Assembly: GCA_030835135.1 (NCBI GenBank)
Contig: JAUQWO010000083.1
Coordinates: 31,598 to 95,597, forward strand
Direction of reading: 5' to 3'
Source of the DNA: Bacteroidota bacterium
GTDB taxonomy: Bacteria; Bacteroidota; Ignavibacteria; UBA10030; UBA6906
Length of the DNA: 64,000 bases
In this document: positions 19,868 to 28,978 of the stretch, one piece after another
Numbering within the stretch: the first letter of the stretch is position 1
Layout: every line of letters starts with the position of its first letter
The notes under the pieces: model-generated
What the model saw: the letters and a program-made list of their open reading frames with translations, nothing else
The model's database searches: none
What the model was told of the DNA's origin: nothing
Position numbers and translations under genes: made by a program

Positions 19868-20458
19868 ATGCAGCGCGTCGCCCTTGCGGTCGTCACCCTC
19901 ATGCTCGCCATCACCGGTGCCACCGCCCAGATCACCTGGAAACTCGACAATGCGCATAGCGCCGTCAGGTTCTCCGTCACCCATATGGTCATCGCCGAGG
20001 TCCCCGGTCACTTCCGTGAGTTCGACGTGACCTTCACGCAGAAGGACCCCGCGGATTTTGCCGGGAGCTCGCTCTCCGCGACCATCAAGACGGCCAGCAT
20101 CACGACGGACAACGAGGGACGCGACAAGCACCTCCGCGGTGACGACTTCTTCAATGCCGACATGTATCCGACGATCACCTTCACGAGCACCTCGTTCGAG
20201 AAGACCGGCACGGATACCTATACCGTCAAGGGCACCCTCACCATCCGCGATGTCACGAAGCCGGTGGTCCTGCATGCCCGCTACACCGGCACCGTGAAGG
20301 ATCCGTGGGGCAATACGAAGATCGGCTTCAAGGCGACCACCGCGATCAACCGTTTCGACTTCGGCGTGAAGTGGAACAAGGCGATCGAAGCCGGCGGACT
20401 GGTGGTCGGCGAGACGGTCGATATCACTCTCCTCATGGAATTCGCGCAGGCGAAGTAG
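19868..20458 (+). CDS. YceI family periplasmic lipid-binding protein
   Basis: A 196-residue protein with a signal peptide (MQRVALAVVTLMLAITGATAQ) and a full YceI domain: WKLDNAHSAVRFSVTHMVIAEVPGHF, KHLRGDDFFNADMYPTITF, VKGTLTIRDVTKPVVL, GFKATTAINRFDFG. The family forms a lipocalin-like barrel that binds polyisoprenoid chains. ATG 19868 follows caggag and starts the signal peptide. Its partner MarR regulator is immediately upstream; a hairpin terminator follows. Confidence 0.95.
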   Translation: MQRVALAVVTLMLAITGATAQITWKLDNAHSAVRFSVTHMVIAEVPGHFREFDVTFTQKDPADFAGSSLSATIKTASITTDNEGRDKHLRGDDFFNADMYPTITFTSTSFEKTGTDTYTVKGTLTIRDVTKPVVLHARYTGTVKDPWGNTKIGFKATTAINRFDFGVKWNKAIEAGGLVVGETVDITLLMEFAQAK

Positions 20459-20487
20459 TCCTCACACGGATCGCACGCCGTTCCGAC

Positions 20488-20529
20488 AGGGCGGAGGCAC
20501 GTAGCATGGCCTCCGCCCTCGCCGTTTCC
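20488..20529 (+). terminator. terminator after yceI
   Basis: AGGGCGGAGGC (20488-20498) pairs with GCCTCCGCCCT (20509-20519) around a 10-nt loop, followed by CGCCGTTTCC. Strong 11-bp stem, weak T run. Confidence 0.6.
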
Positions 20530-20566
20530 TGCCGGCACCGTGCCATTTCTTTTCACCATGTTCCCT

Positions 20567-20596
20567 TTTCCTTTTCATCTTTCGTTTGATATATTG
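20567..20596 (+). promoter_or_regulatory. probable promoter for the HerA-like gene
   Basis: TATATTG at 20590-20596 lies in a T-rich stretch; the triplet 20 nt upstream is TTT rather than TTG (20567-20569). Transcription would start about 25 nt before the ATG at 20629. Confidence 0.45.
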
Positions 20597-20628
20597 CGTT
20601 CTCTCACATTCACCCCAGAGGACCACGC

Positions 20629-22104
20629 ATGAGCGCCGCACCCGAACCCCTGCTCGTCGCCAAAGGCGACAAGGAAGTCTTTCTTCTCCCCTCCATGGCC
20701 AACCGCCACGGGCTGATCGCTGGCGCGACCGGCACGGGCAAGACGGTCAGCCTTCAGGTGCTCGCGGAACACTTCAGCCGCATCGGGGTGCCGGTGTTCA
20801 TGGCCGACGTCAAGGGCGACCTGTCGGGGATCTCGCGCGCAGGCGGCAGTAAACCGAAGATCGAGGAGCGCATCAAGCAGCTCGGTCTGACGGACTTCGC
20901 CTACACCGCCTCGCCGGTCGTCTTCTGGGATGTGTTCGGTGACCAGGGCCACCCGGTCCGGGCAACGATCTCCGAAATGGGCCCGATGCTCCTGTCGCGC
21001 CTCCTGTCATTGAACGACACACAGTCCGGTGTGCTGACGATGGTCTTCAAGATCGCGGATGACAACGGCCTGTTGCTGCTCGATCTCAAGGACCTGCGCG
21101 CGATGCTGGAACACGTGGGAGACAATGCGTCGGACTACAAGACGAGCTATGGGAATGTGTCGGCCGCCAGCATCGGTGCGATCCAGCGGGGTCTGCTCGG
21201 ACTCGAGGAACAGGGAGCGGACAAGTTCTTCGCGGAGCCTGCCCTCGATCTGGAGGACCTGATCCAGACCGACGGTTCGGGGCGCGGGATCGTCAACATC
21301 CTCGCCGCGGACAAGCTCCTGTTGTCGCCCCAGCTCTATGCAACGTTCCTTCTCTGGATGCTCGCTGAGCTGTTCGAACGTCTGCCGGAGGTGGGGGATG
21401 CGGAGAAGCCGAAGCTCGTCTTCTTCTTCGACGAAGCCCATCTGCTGTTCAACGACGCGCCGAAGCCCCTGCTCACGAAGATCGAGCAGGTCGTCCGGCT
21501 TGTCCGTTCCAAAGGTGTCGGCGTCTACTTCATCAGTCAGAACCCGCTGGACATTCCCGACGTGGTGCTCGGCCAGCTCGGCAACCGCGTGCAGCACGCG
21601 CTCCGGGCGTTCACGCCGCGTGACCAGAAGGCCGTGAAGGCGGCGGCGGAGACGTTCCGCGCGAACCCCGGACTCGACGTCGAGAAGGCGATCATGGAAC
21701 TCGGTGTCGGCGAGGCACTCGTGTCGTTCCTCGATGCGAAGGGGACCCCGGGAATGGTCGAACGCGCCCTCGTCTGTCCGCCCCACGGCCAGATCGGGCC
21801 CGTGACGCCGGAACAGCGCGCAGCGATCATCAAGGGTTCCGTGCTGTACGGACACTACGAACAACTGGTGGACCGGGAGTCGGCGTATGAGAAGCTGAAG
21901 TCCCGCGTGGCAGAATCGGCCCCGGCGCCGATGCAGACGCGTGGCGACGAACCGATCCCGGTGCCAAAGAAGCGCGCCGGCCGTGAACCCGAATCGATCA
22001 TGGCATCGATGGCGAAGAGTGCCCTCCGCGCCGCCGGCACGCAGATCGGCAGGGAAGTGATCCGGGGCGTTCTGGGGTCGATCCTGGGTGGAAGAAGGCG
22101 GTAG
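20629..22104 (+). CDS. HerA-like ATPase/helicase, DUF853 family
   Basis: A 491-residue FtsK/HerA-superfamily ATPase. Walker A GATGTGKT is at residues 32-39, followed by [12 protein letters not shown]; Walker B is [13 protein letters not shown], and the sensor region is [17 protein letters not shown]-terminal basic tail (residues about 435-491, with PKKRAGRE) follows. The family (YjgR in E. coli) is annotated as a bipolar-helicase-like protein of unknown role. No nuclease partner such as NurA or a Sir2/DUF4297-type effector lies next to it, so a defence role is not supported here. Confidence 0.9.
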   Translation: MSAAPEPLLVAKGDKEVFLLPSMANRHGLIAGATGTGKTVSLQVLAEHFSRIGVPVFMADVKGDLSGISRAGGSKPKIEERIKQLGLTDFAYTASPVVFWDVFGDQGHPVRATISEMGPMLLSRLLSLNDTQSGVLTMVFKIADDNGLLLLDLKDLRAMLEHVGDNASDYKTSYGNVSAASIGAIQRGLLGLEEQGADKFFAEPALDLEDLIQTDGSGRGIVNILAADKLLLSPQLYATFLLWMLAELFERLPEVGDAEKPKLVFFFDEAHLLFNDAPKPLLTKIEQVVRLVRSKGVGVYFISQNPLDIPDVVLGQLGNRVQHALRAFTPRDQKAVKAAAETFRANPGLDVEKAIMELGVGEALVSFLDAKGTPGMVERALVCPPHGQIGPVTPEQRAAIIKGSVLYGHYEQLVDRESAYEKLKSRVAESAPAPMQTRGDEPIPVPKKRAGREPESIMASMAKSALRAAGTQIGREVIRGVLGSILGGRRR

Positions 22105-22139
22105 GAGCAATGAAACGGGATGAGACCAGAACGAAGAAC

Positions 22140-22170
22140 GAGTGACGAAGAGGAAGAGGAAGAGGAAAGG
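22140..22170 (+). repeat. short purine-rich repeat (about 3 x agagga)
   Basis: Just after the DUF853 gene a run of gaagag/gaggaa hexamers (about 22147-22168) forms a low-complexity purine tract. No function is evident. Confidence 0.4.
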
Positions 22171-22201
22171 GATCACGGGGGCGAGAGAAGCTCCCTGGAA
22201 C

Positions 22202-22229
22202 AGAGAAGCCCGCTTGCGCGGGCTCTTCT
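22202..22229. terminator. hairpin between convergent DUF853 and pckA genes
   Basis: AGCCCGC (22207-22213) and GCGGGCT (22218-22224) form a stable stem with a 4-nt loop, extended by imperfect AGAG/CTTCT pairing. It could act in both directions. Confidence 0.55.
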
Positions 22230-22269
22230 GTGAGAGAGGTGGAGTCCTCTCTGCATTGTTCTCTCTTCT

Positions 22270-23906
<1,637 letters not shown>

Positions 23907-23910
<4 letters not shown>

Positions 23911-25124
23911 AGCCAGTCCCGTGTCAATTTGCGTTCGCCGATATAGATCTCGTTCGGAGCGGAGGGATCCAGCGCCCACTTGATGCGCTCGATGCCCTGC
24001 TTGATGTCCTTCACCGTTGTGGCGTAGCTCAGCCGGAGGTGGCCCTCCATGCCGAACTCCTTGCCCGGAACGGTCACGACGAGTGCCTTCTTCAGGAGGA
24101 ACTGCGAGAGTTCGACGGAACTCTTGTTGTACGCACGGAAATCCGGCAGGGCATAGTATGTCCCCTCCGGTGGGATGATCCGGACCCCATCGAACGCCCG
24201 CAACTCCTGCACCATCACGTTCCGGTTGTTCTCGAGGGTCATGCGCAGGGTCTCGACGACACTCTGGAGTCCGATGAGGGCGCCCTCGGCGGCTGCCTGG
24301 AGGATCACCGATGTGCAGGAGGTGGTCTGCGCCTGGACGTTCGTCATGACCTCCACGATCTTCCGGGGGGCAACGACCCAGCCGATGCGGAACCCGGTCA
24401 TGCCATACAGTTTGGAGATGCCGTTGATCGAGATCACCTTCGTGGAGTCCAGGTCCTTCGTCGTGAAGCTGTACGCCGATGCAGGGCGCTTCCCATCGAA
24501 CACCAGGCGGTGATAGATGTCGTCCATGATGAGATAGATGCCCTTGCGCTCACACAGCTCGACGAGCTGTCCGATCAGCTCCGGCGGGTAGATGGCACCC
24601 GACGGGTTGTTCGGGCTGTTCACGATGATCGCCTTGGTGTACGAACTGATCGCGCGCTCGATGTCCGCCAGGCGGGGAACGAACGTGCCGTCCTCCGGCG
24701 TCACGATCACCGGCACGCCGTACACCATCTTGATCATTTCGGGATAGCTGACCCAGTACGGGGCGAGGACGATGACCTCTTCCTGCGGGTTGACGAGCGT
24801 GAAGAGGAGGTTGAACAGGGCCTGCTTCGCACCCGCGGAGACGAGGACGTTCTCCGGGGCGGCGATCCGGTCGTAGTTCTCCTCCGTATACCGAATGATC
24901 GCTTTGCGCAGCGACGGGATGCCCTCGGTGGGCGTGTACTTGATGTCGCCGGTGTTCAGCTTTGCCGCGGAACTCAGGATCGCGTTGATCGGAGCGCGGT
25001 TCTTCGGTTCTCCGGCGCCGAGGTGGATGACCGCTTCGCCACGCTCCCGGAGCAGGCGAGCCTGTTCATTGAGCGCGAGGGTTGGACTTTCGGCGATGGA
25101 TCGTGCCAATTGACTGATGCTCAT
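23907..25124 (-). CDS. aspartate/aromatic aminotransferase (class I)
   Basis: A 405-residue PLP enzyme of the aminotransferase class I, AT-Ib-like (AspB/AspC). GAGEPKNRAP and KYTPTEGIPSLRKAI are the N-terminal signatures, NSPNNPSG binds the cofactor phosphate region, the Schiff-base lysine is in NGISKLYGMTGFRIGW (about residue 240), and the Arg for the substrate carboxylate is in LRLSYA. The ATG at 25124 follows aggagg. Being coupled to pckA makes aspartate the likely substrate (oxaloacetate supply), though a broader specificity is possible. Confidence 0.92.
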
Positions 25125-25207
25125 GCGTACATTCGCCTCCTGATGACGTTGGATTTGGAACTAGGAGAGCAACGTGTGAAGGGTAGAAGAACGGGGTGCC
25201 AGTGATG

Positions 25208-25237
25208 AAAGTTACCGAAATCACTTCTGGGAAGCAA
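25208..25237 (-). promoter_or_regulatory. Bacteroidota-type promoter for aspC-pckA
   Basis: Minus strand: TTG 25237-25235, exactly 20 nt, TAACTTT 25214-25208. The leader to the ATG at 25124 is about 75 nt. The remaining part of this 352-nt gap, up to 25476, shows only a weak TATTTGTG element (about 25373-25380) that could serve the plus-strand lipoprotein gene. Confidence 0.6.
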
Positions 25238-25476
25238 CCATGCGGGAGGGAACTGTCAGGGGGCTTCTGCTGAAAGATTCAACGGCCGCGAGAATGGCCA
25301 AATGTGGCCGCCTGCATGAAGTTATTCCCACCTCGTCGTGCGCTCCGGTTCGAAGATGTCAAATCTGCAAAGTATTTGTGCTGTGACGCTTGGCATTCTG
25401 CTTGCAGGCAACAGAGCGATAGGTGTACCGGGGGATCCGACATCACCTTGCTCACTCAATTGCGGAGGTAGTACCC

Positions 25477-26517
25477 ATGAAGAACATTTGGTCCATGCTG
25501 TTGCTCGTGATCACGATGATCAGCCTGCTTGTCACGGTCGGCGGATGCAGCAAAGACGACGATGGTCCCTCGGGGCCGGGCGTCTCGTCGATCTCCGCCA
25601 ATGGCACGCTCGCGCCAACGTCACGGACCCAGGCGCAGGGCACCATGTTCGTGACCGACCAGGATGGGAACGCGATCACCGGTCTGACTGCGGCGAACAT
25701 CACCGCTCGCATGCGCTGGGGGACGGCGAAGGTGACGGTCGCCGACTCTCTCACCGGCGCCATCATTCTGCAAACGTTGTCCCAGTCCGGAAAGAGCATC
25801 GCCGCGGCGATGACCATGGACTACAGCGGGAGCATGTACTGGGGCCCGTACGACTCCACGGCCCAGCGGTATCTGACGATCAAGAATATGGAGACCGCGG
25901 TGAAGACCTTCGTGACGGCGATGGGGACATCGGACCGCGCGGAGATCATCAAGTTCGGCGATCTTGCCAGGATCAACGTCATCCAGCCGTTCACATCGGA
26001 CAAGGCGCTGCTGACCCGCGCCGCGGACACGTTGTCCTTCGATCGGGGCATGACCGCACTGTACAGCTCGATCGTCCGCGGTGTCATGGATGCGTCCGGA
26101 CAGTCTTCCTCGAGTTATGCCCGGGCCGTGATCGCCTTCACGGATGGTGGCGAGAACGACTCGAACGTGCCGCGGGACTCCATCTTCCGCGCATCGCGCC
26201 GGCATGCGATCCCGGTGTACACGGTCGGGCTCTTCGACAGCAGCTACCACTCCACGCCTCCCGGTGCGTACAGCTCGGAGAGGGACCTGGTCGAGATCGC
26301 CGACAGCACCGGCGGGTTCTATTTCTATGCGCCGAATGCAGCGCAACTGGTCCAGATCTACCAGCGTATCAGCGGACAGCTGAGCAACGCGTATGCGATC
26401 ACGATCAACTGGCCTGGCACGAACCTGCCGCCGGCCGGGACCGTCGTGAGCGTCACGATCACCATCTCGTACAGCGGATTCACCTCAACCTTCACGCGCA
26501 CCTACACCATGCCGTAG
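25477..26517 (+). CDS. lipoprotein with von Willebrand factor A domain
   Basis: A 346-residue lipoprotein: signal peptide with lipobox VGGC (lipidated Cys24), then a Gly/Pro linker, a short Ig-like region (about 40-105) and a vWA domain beginning AAMTMDYSGSM, where D115-x-S-G-S119 is the MIDAS metal site. Later vWA motifs are a conserved Thr (MTALY) and VIAFTDGGEND. It probably mediates protein-protein adhesion at the cell envelope. ATG 25477 follows cggaggt. A terminator directly follows the gene. Confidence 0.88.
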   Translation: MKNIWSMLLLVITMISLLVTVGGCSKDDDGPSGPGVSSISANGTLAPTSRTQAQGTMFVTDQDGNAITGLTAANITARMRWGTAKVTVADSLTGAIILQTLSQSGKSIAAAMTMDYSGSMYWGPYDSTAQRYLTIKNMETAVKTFVTAMGTSDRAEIIKFGDLARINVIQPFTSDKALLTRAADTLSFDRGMTALYSSIVRGVMDASGQSSSSYARAVIAFTDGGENDSNVPRDSIFRASRRHAIPVYTVGLFDSSYHSTPPGAYSSERDLVEIADSTGGFYFYAPNAAQLVQIYQRISGQLSNAYAITINWPGTNLPPAGTVVSVTITISYSGFTSTFTRTYTMP

Positions 26518-26545
26518 GTGCGGCACGCGGCATCCGCTCCGGAAA

Positions 26546-26577
26546 CCGGCCCCCGTCTTGGCGGGGGCCGGTTTTTT
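26546..26577 (+). terminator. intrinsic terminator after the vWA lipoprotein, overlapping the glnA promoter
   Basis: CCGGCCCCCG (26546-26555) and CGGGGGCCGG (26562-26571) form a perfect 10-bp stem with a 6-nt loop, followed by six T residues (26572-26577). The TTG of the glnA promoter is in the loop, and the spacer is the 3' arm plus the T tract. Confidence 0.85.
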
Positions 26578-26587
26578 GCGTATATTG
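26558..26587 (+). promoter_or_regulatory. Bacteroidota-type promoter for glnA, embedded in a terminator
   Basis: TTG 26558-26560, 20-nt spacer, TATATTG 26581-26587. Spacing and sequence match the others in the window. The transcription start near 26594 leaves a leader of about 42 nt. Confidence 0.7.
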
Positions 26588-26635
26588 TTCCACCGGTAAC
26601 GCCTGTTCTGCTGCAACCCCCCAGTGGAGATCCCC

Positions 26636-28018
26636 ATGTCACAACGCCTTGTGCAGGAGTGCAACGCGCTCATCAAGCGCCACAAGATCGAGATGATCGA
26701 TCTGAAGTGCATCGACCTCGCCGGTGCACTGCATCATATCTCACTTCCGGTCCACCCCGGACTCCTTCAGCGGCTGCTGGATGAAGGCGTCGGGTTCGAT
26801 GGGTCGAGCTACGGATTCCGGAAGGTCGAGAACAGCGACATGATCATGATCCCGGACCTGAAGACCGCGGTGCTGGACCCGTTCCGCACCATGCCCACGC
26901 TGAGCTTTTACGCGAACATCTTCCTCACCGATGAAGCCCGGACGCCGTTCTCGCAGGATGGCCGCGCGATCGCCGTGCGGGCGGAGCACTTGCTGCGCGA
27001 GGCCGTCGGCGTCGATACCTCGCTCTGGGGTCCGGAGTTCGAATTCTACATCTTCTCGCGCGTCCGGTTCGATACGCGCACATCCTCCTCCTTCTACGAA
27101 GTGGAACATGCCGAGGAGTTCTTCAAGAACGCGTATCACGCGGCGAATCCGTTCGATGTCTACGACGATTTCCGCGACGACGCCTGCGCGCTCCTCAAGC
27201 GGTTCGGCATCAAAGTGAAGTATCATCATCATGAGACGGGAGAGCGCGGGCAGCAGGAGATCGAGACGCACTTTGCCGATCTGCTTACGACCGCGGACAA
27301 TATCATCACCGCGAAGTATGCGCTCTTCAACTTCGCGCGGCAGCGCGACCTGTTCATCACGTTCATGCCGAAGCCGATGTACCAGCAGGCGGGGAACGGG
27401 ATGCACCTGCACCTGTTCCTGACGAAGGATGGCAAGAATGCCTTCTACCAGAAGGGAGAATACGGGAATGTGAATGCGCTGGGGCGCTACTTCATCGGCG
27501 GCCTCCTCAAGCACGCGCCGGCCCTCTCGGCGTTCACCAACCCGTCCACGAACTCGTACAAGCGCCTCGTGCCGGGCTTCGAAGCCCCCGTCGCGCTCAC
27601 GTATGGCATGGGGAATCGGGCCTCCGCGATCCGCATCCCGAAGTACGTCTCCAATCCCGCCGAGACCCGGTTTGAGTACCGTCCGCCCGATGCCACTGCG
27701 AACCCGTATCTGTGTCTCTCCGCGATGCTCCTTGCAGGGATCGACGGCATCCGGAAGAAGATCGATCCGGTGAAAGAAGGCTACGGGCCCTTCGACAAGA
27801 ACATCCACGACGACTCGGCGCGAGAACACATCCAGTTCCTCCCGCGGAACCTGGATGAGGCGCTCGACGCGCTCGCCGCGGACCAGGCGTTCCTCAAGCA
27901 CGGTGACGTGTTCAGCCAGGAGCTGATCGACCAGTGGGTGAAGCTGAAGGAACAGGAGATCAAGTCCATCGGGACCATGCCCCATCCGTTCGAATACAAA
28001 ATGTACTTCAATCTCTAG
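26636..28018 (+). CDS. glnA: type I glutamine synthetase
   Basis: A 460-residue GS-I enzyme making glutamine from glutamate, ammonia and ATP. Visible motifs: the beta-grasp VGFDGSSYGF, GPEFEFYIF with metal-binding Glu, YHHHETGERGQQEIE, NGMHLHLFL, and NPSTNSYKRLVPGFEAP. The segment where adenylylated GS-I-beta enzymes have an NLYDLP-like tyrosine reads DKNIHDDSARE, so the adenylylation site is absent and control must be by other means (feedback or expression). ATG 26636 follows ggag at 8 nt; GTG 26624 is an unlikely alternative. Confidence 0.93.
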   Translation: MSQRLVQECNALIKRHKIEMIDLKCIDLAGALHHISLPVHPGLLQRLLDEGVGFDGSSYGFRKVENSDMIMIPDLKTAVLDPFRTMPTLSFYANIFLTDEARTPFSQDGRAIAVRAEHLLREAVGVDTSLWGPEFEFYIFSRVRFDTRTSSSFYEVEHAEEFFKNAYHAANPFDVYDDFRDDACALLKRFGIKVKYHHHETGERGQQEIETHFADLLTTADNIITAKYALFNFARQRDLFITFMPKPMYQQAGNGMHLHLFLTKDGKNAFYQKGEYGNVNALGRYFIGGLLKHAPALSAFTNPSTNSYKRLVPGFEAPVALTYGMGNRASAIRIPKYVSNPAETRFEYRPPDATANPYLCLSAMLLAGIDGIRKKIDPVKEGYGPFDKNIHDDSAREHIQFLPRNLDEALDALAADQAFLKHGDVFSQELIDQWVKLKEQEIKSIGTMPHPFEYKMYFNL

Positions 28019-28032
28019 GAAGGACCATGCAG

Positions 28033-28962
28033 ATGCGGACAGCGTTGTTCTGGACACTTGCCGTGGTGGTCACCCTTGCTTCAGGTCTCTACCAGCGGCG
28101 GACGGGACCGACGTACCCGCTCTCGGGCACGGCCGAACTTGCCGGCCAGACGATCGAGTATTCCTTGCCGCGGAGCCACGGGGGTGATGGGGATCAGGAG
28201 ATCCGCATACCGACGGGTGAAGTTCCGGTGACGGGCACGATGGAATGGAAGCGCCACAAGACGAAGGACGCCTGGGTGATGGTGGACATGACCGCGGCGG
28301 GCGGTGCGCTCGTGGCGAACCTCCCGCACCAGCCGCCGGCGGGGAAACTGGACTACCGGATCACGCTGCGGTCCGGCGAAGCGACAGTGCATCTGCCCTC
28401 CGAGGGTGGCGTGGTCATCCGATTCCGCGGCGATGTGCCCGCGGCGGTCCTTGTGACGCATGTCGCCGTGATGTTCCTCAGCATGCTGTTCTCGGTGAGG
28501 GCGGGACTGGAATTGTGGGGGACCGGCAAGAACCTGAAGCCGATGATGTATGTCACGCTGGTGCTGATGGGGATCGGTGGACTGATCCTCGGTCCGATCG
28601 TGCAGAAATATGCATTCGACGCGTACTGGACGGGCTGGCCCTTCGGGCATGACATGACGGACAACAAGACGCTCGCGGCGTTCCTTGCGTGGGGTGTTGC
28701 CGTGGTGATGCTCCACCGCGGGAAGCATCCCGCGCGGTGGGCATGCGGTGCAGCCCTGGTGACCCTCATCGTGTTCCTGATCCCGCACAGCGTGCTGGGG
28801 TCGGAATTGAACTACGAAGAGATGGACAAGGCCGGAAAGCCGGCAGGCGCAGTGATCCCCGTGCCGGTGGAGACCCGGCGTCCGGACGTCTGCGTACGCA
28901 GGATGCAGAGCGTCCCGCTGATCACCGTTCGTGAACCCATTCCTGTGGCTACGACGGCGTGA
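28033..28962 (+). CDS. membrane protein of unknown function
   Basis: A 309-residue protein with an N-terminal hydrophobic segment (signal anchor), a soluble beta-rich region of about 100 residues (GTAELAGQTIEYSLPRSHGG to HLPSEGGVVIRFRGD) and four C-terminal helices: VTHVAVMFLSMLFSVRAGLELWG, MMYVTLVLMGIGGLILGPIV, TLAAFLAWGVAVVML and a last one ending LIPHSVLGSELNY. ATG 28033 is spaced 9 nt from aggaagg; ATG 28027 is only 3 nt from it. It follows glnA by 14 nt and is probably in its operon. The tail after the last helix (about 50 residues) is unusually long. No family recognised. Confidence 0.75.
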   Translation: MRTALFWTLAVVVTLASGLYQRRTGPTYPLSGTAELAGQTIEYSLPRSHGGDGDQEIRIPTGEVPVTGTMEWKRHKTKDAWVMVDMTAAGGALVANLPHQPPAGKLDYRITLRSGEATVHLPSEGGVVIRFRGDVPAAVLVTHVAVMFLSMLFSVRAGLELWGTGKNLKPMMYVTLVLMGIGGLILGPIVQKYAFDAYWTGWPFGHDMTDNKTLAAFLAWGVAVVMLHRGKHPARWACGAALVTLIVFLIPHSVLGSELNYEEMDKAGKPAGAVIPVPVETRRPDVCVRRMQSVPLITVREPIPVATTA

Positions 28963-28978
28963 CCTTCGAGCAGCCGTC

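Noticed and set aside
20629..22104. HerA-like ATPase as part of a phage-defence system
   Set aside because: No nuclease, Sir2, or other effector next to it; neighbours are yceI and pckA, and the DUF853 type occurs in core genomes.
24039..25205. 388-residue plus-strand open frame
   Set aside because: Shadow of the aminotransferase; Asp/Arg/Val-rich with no motif.
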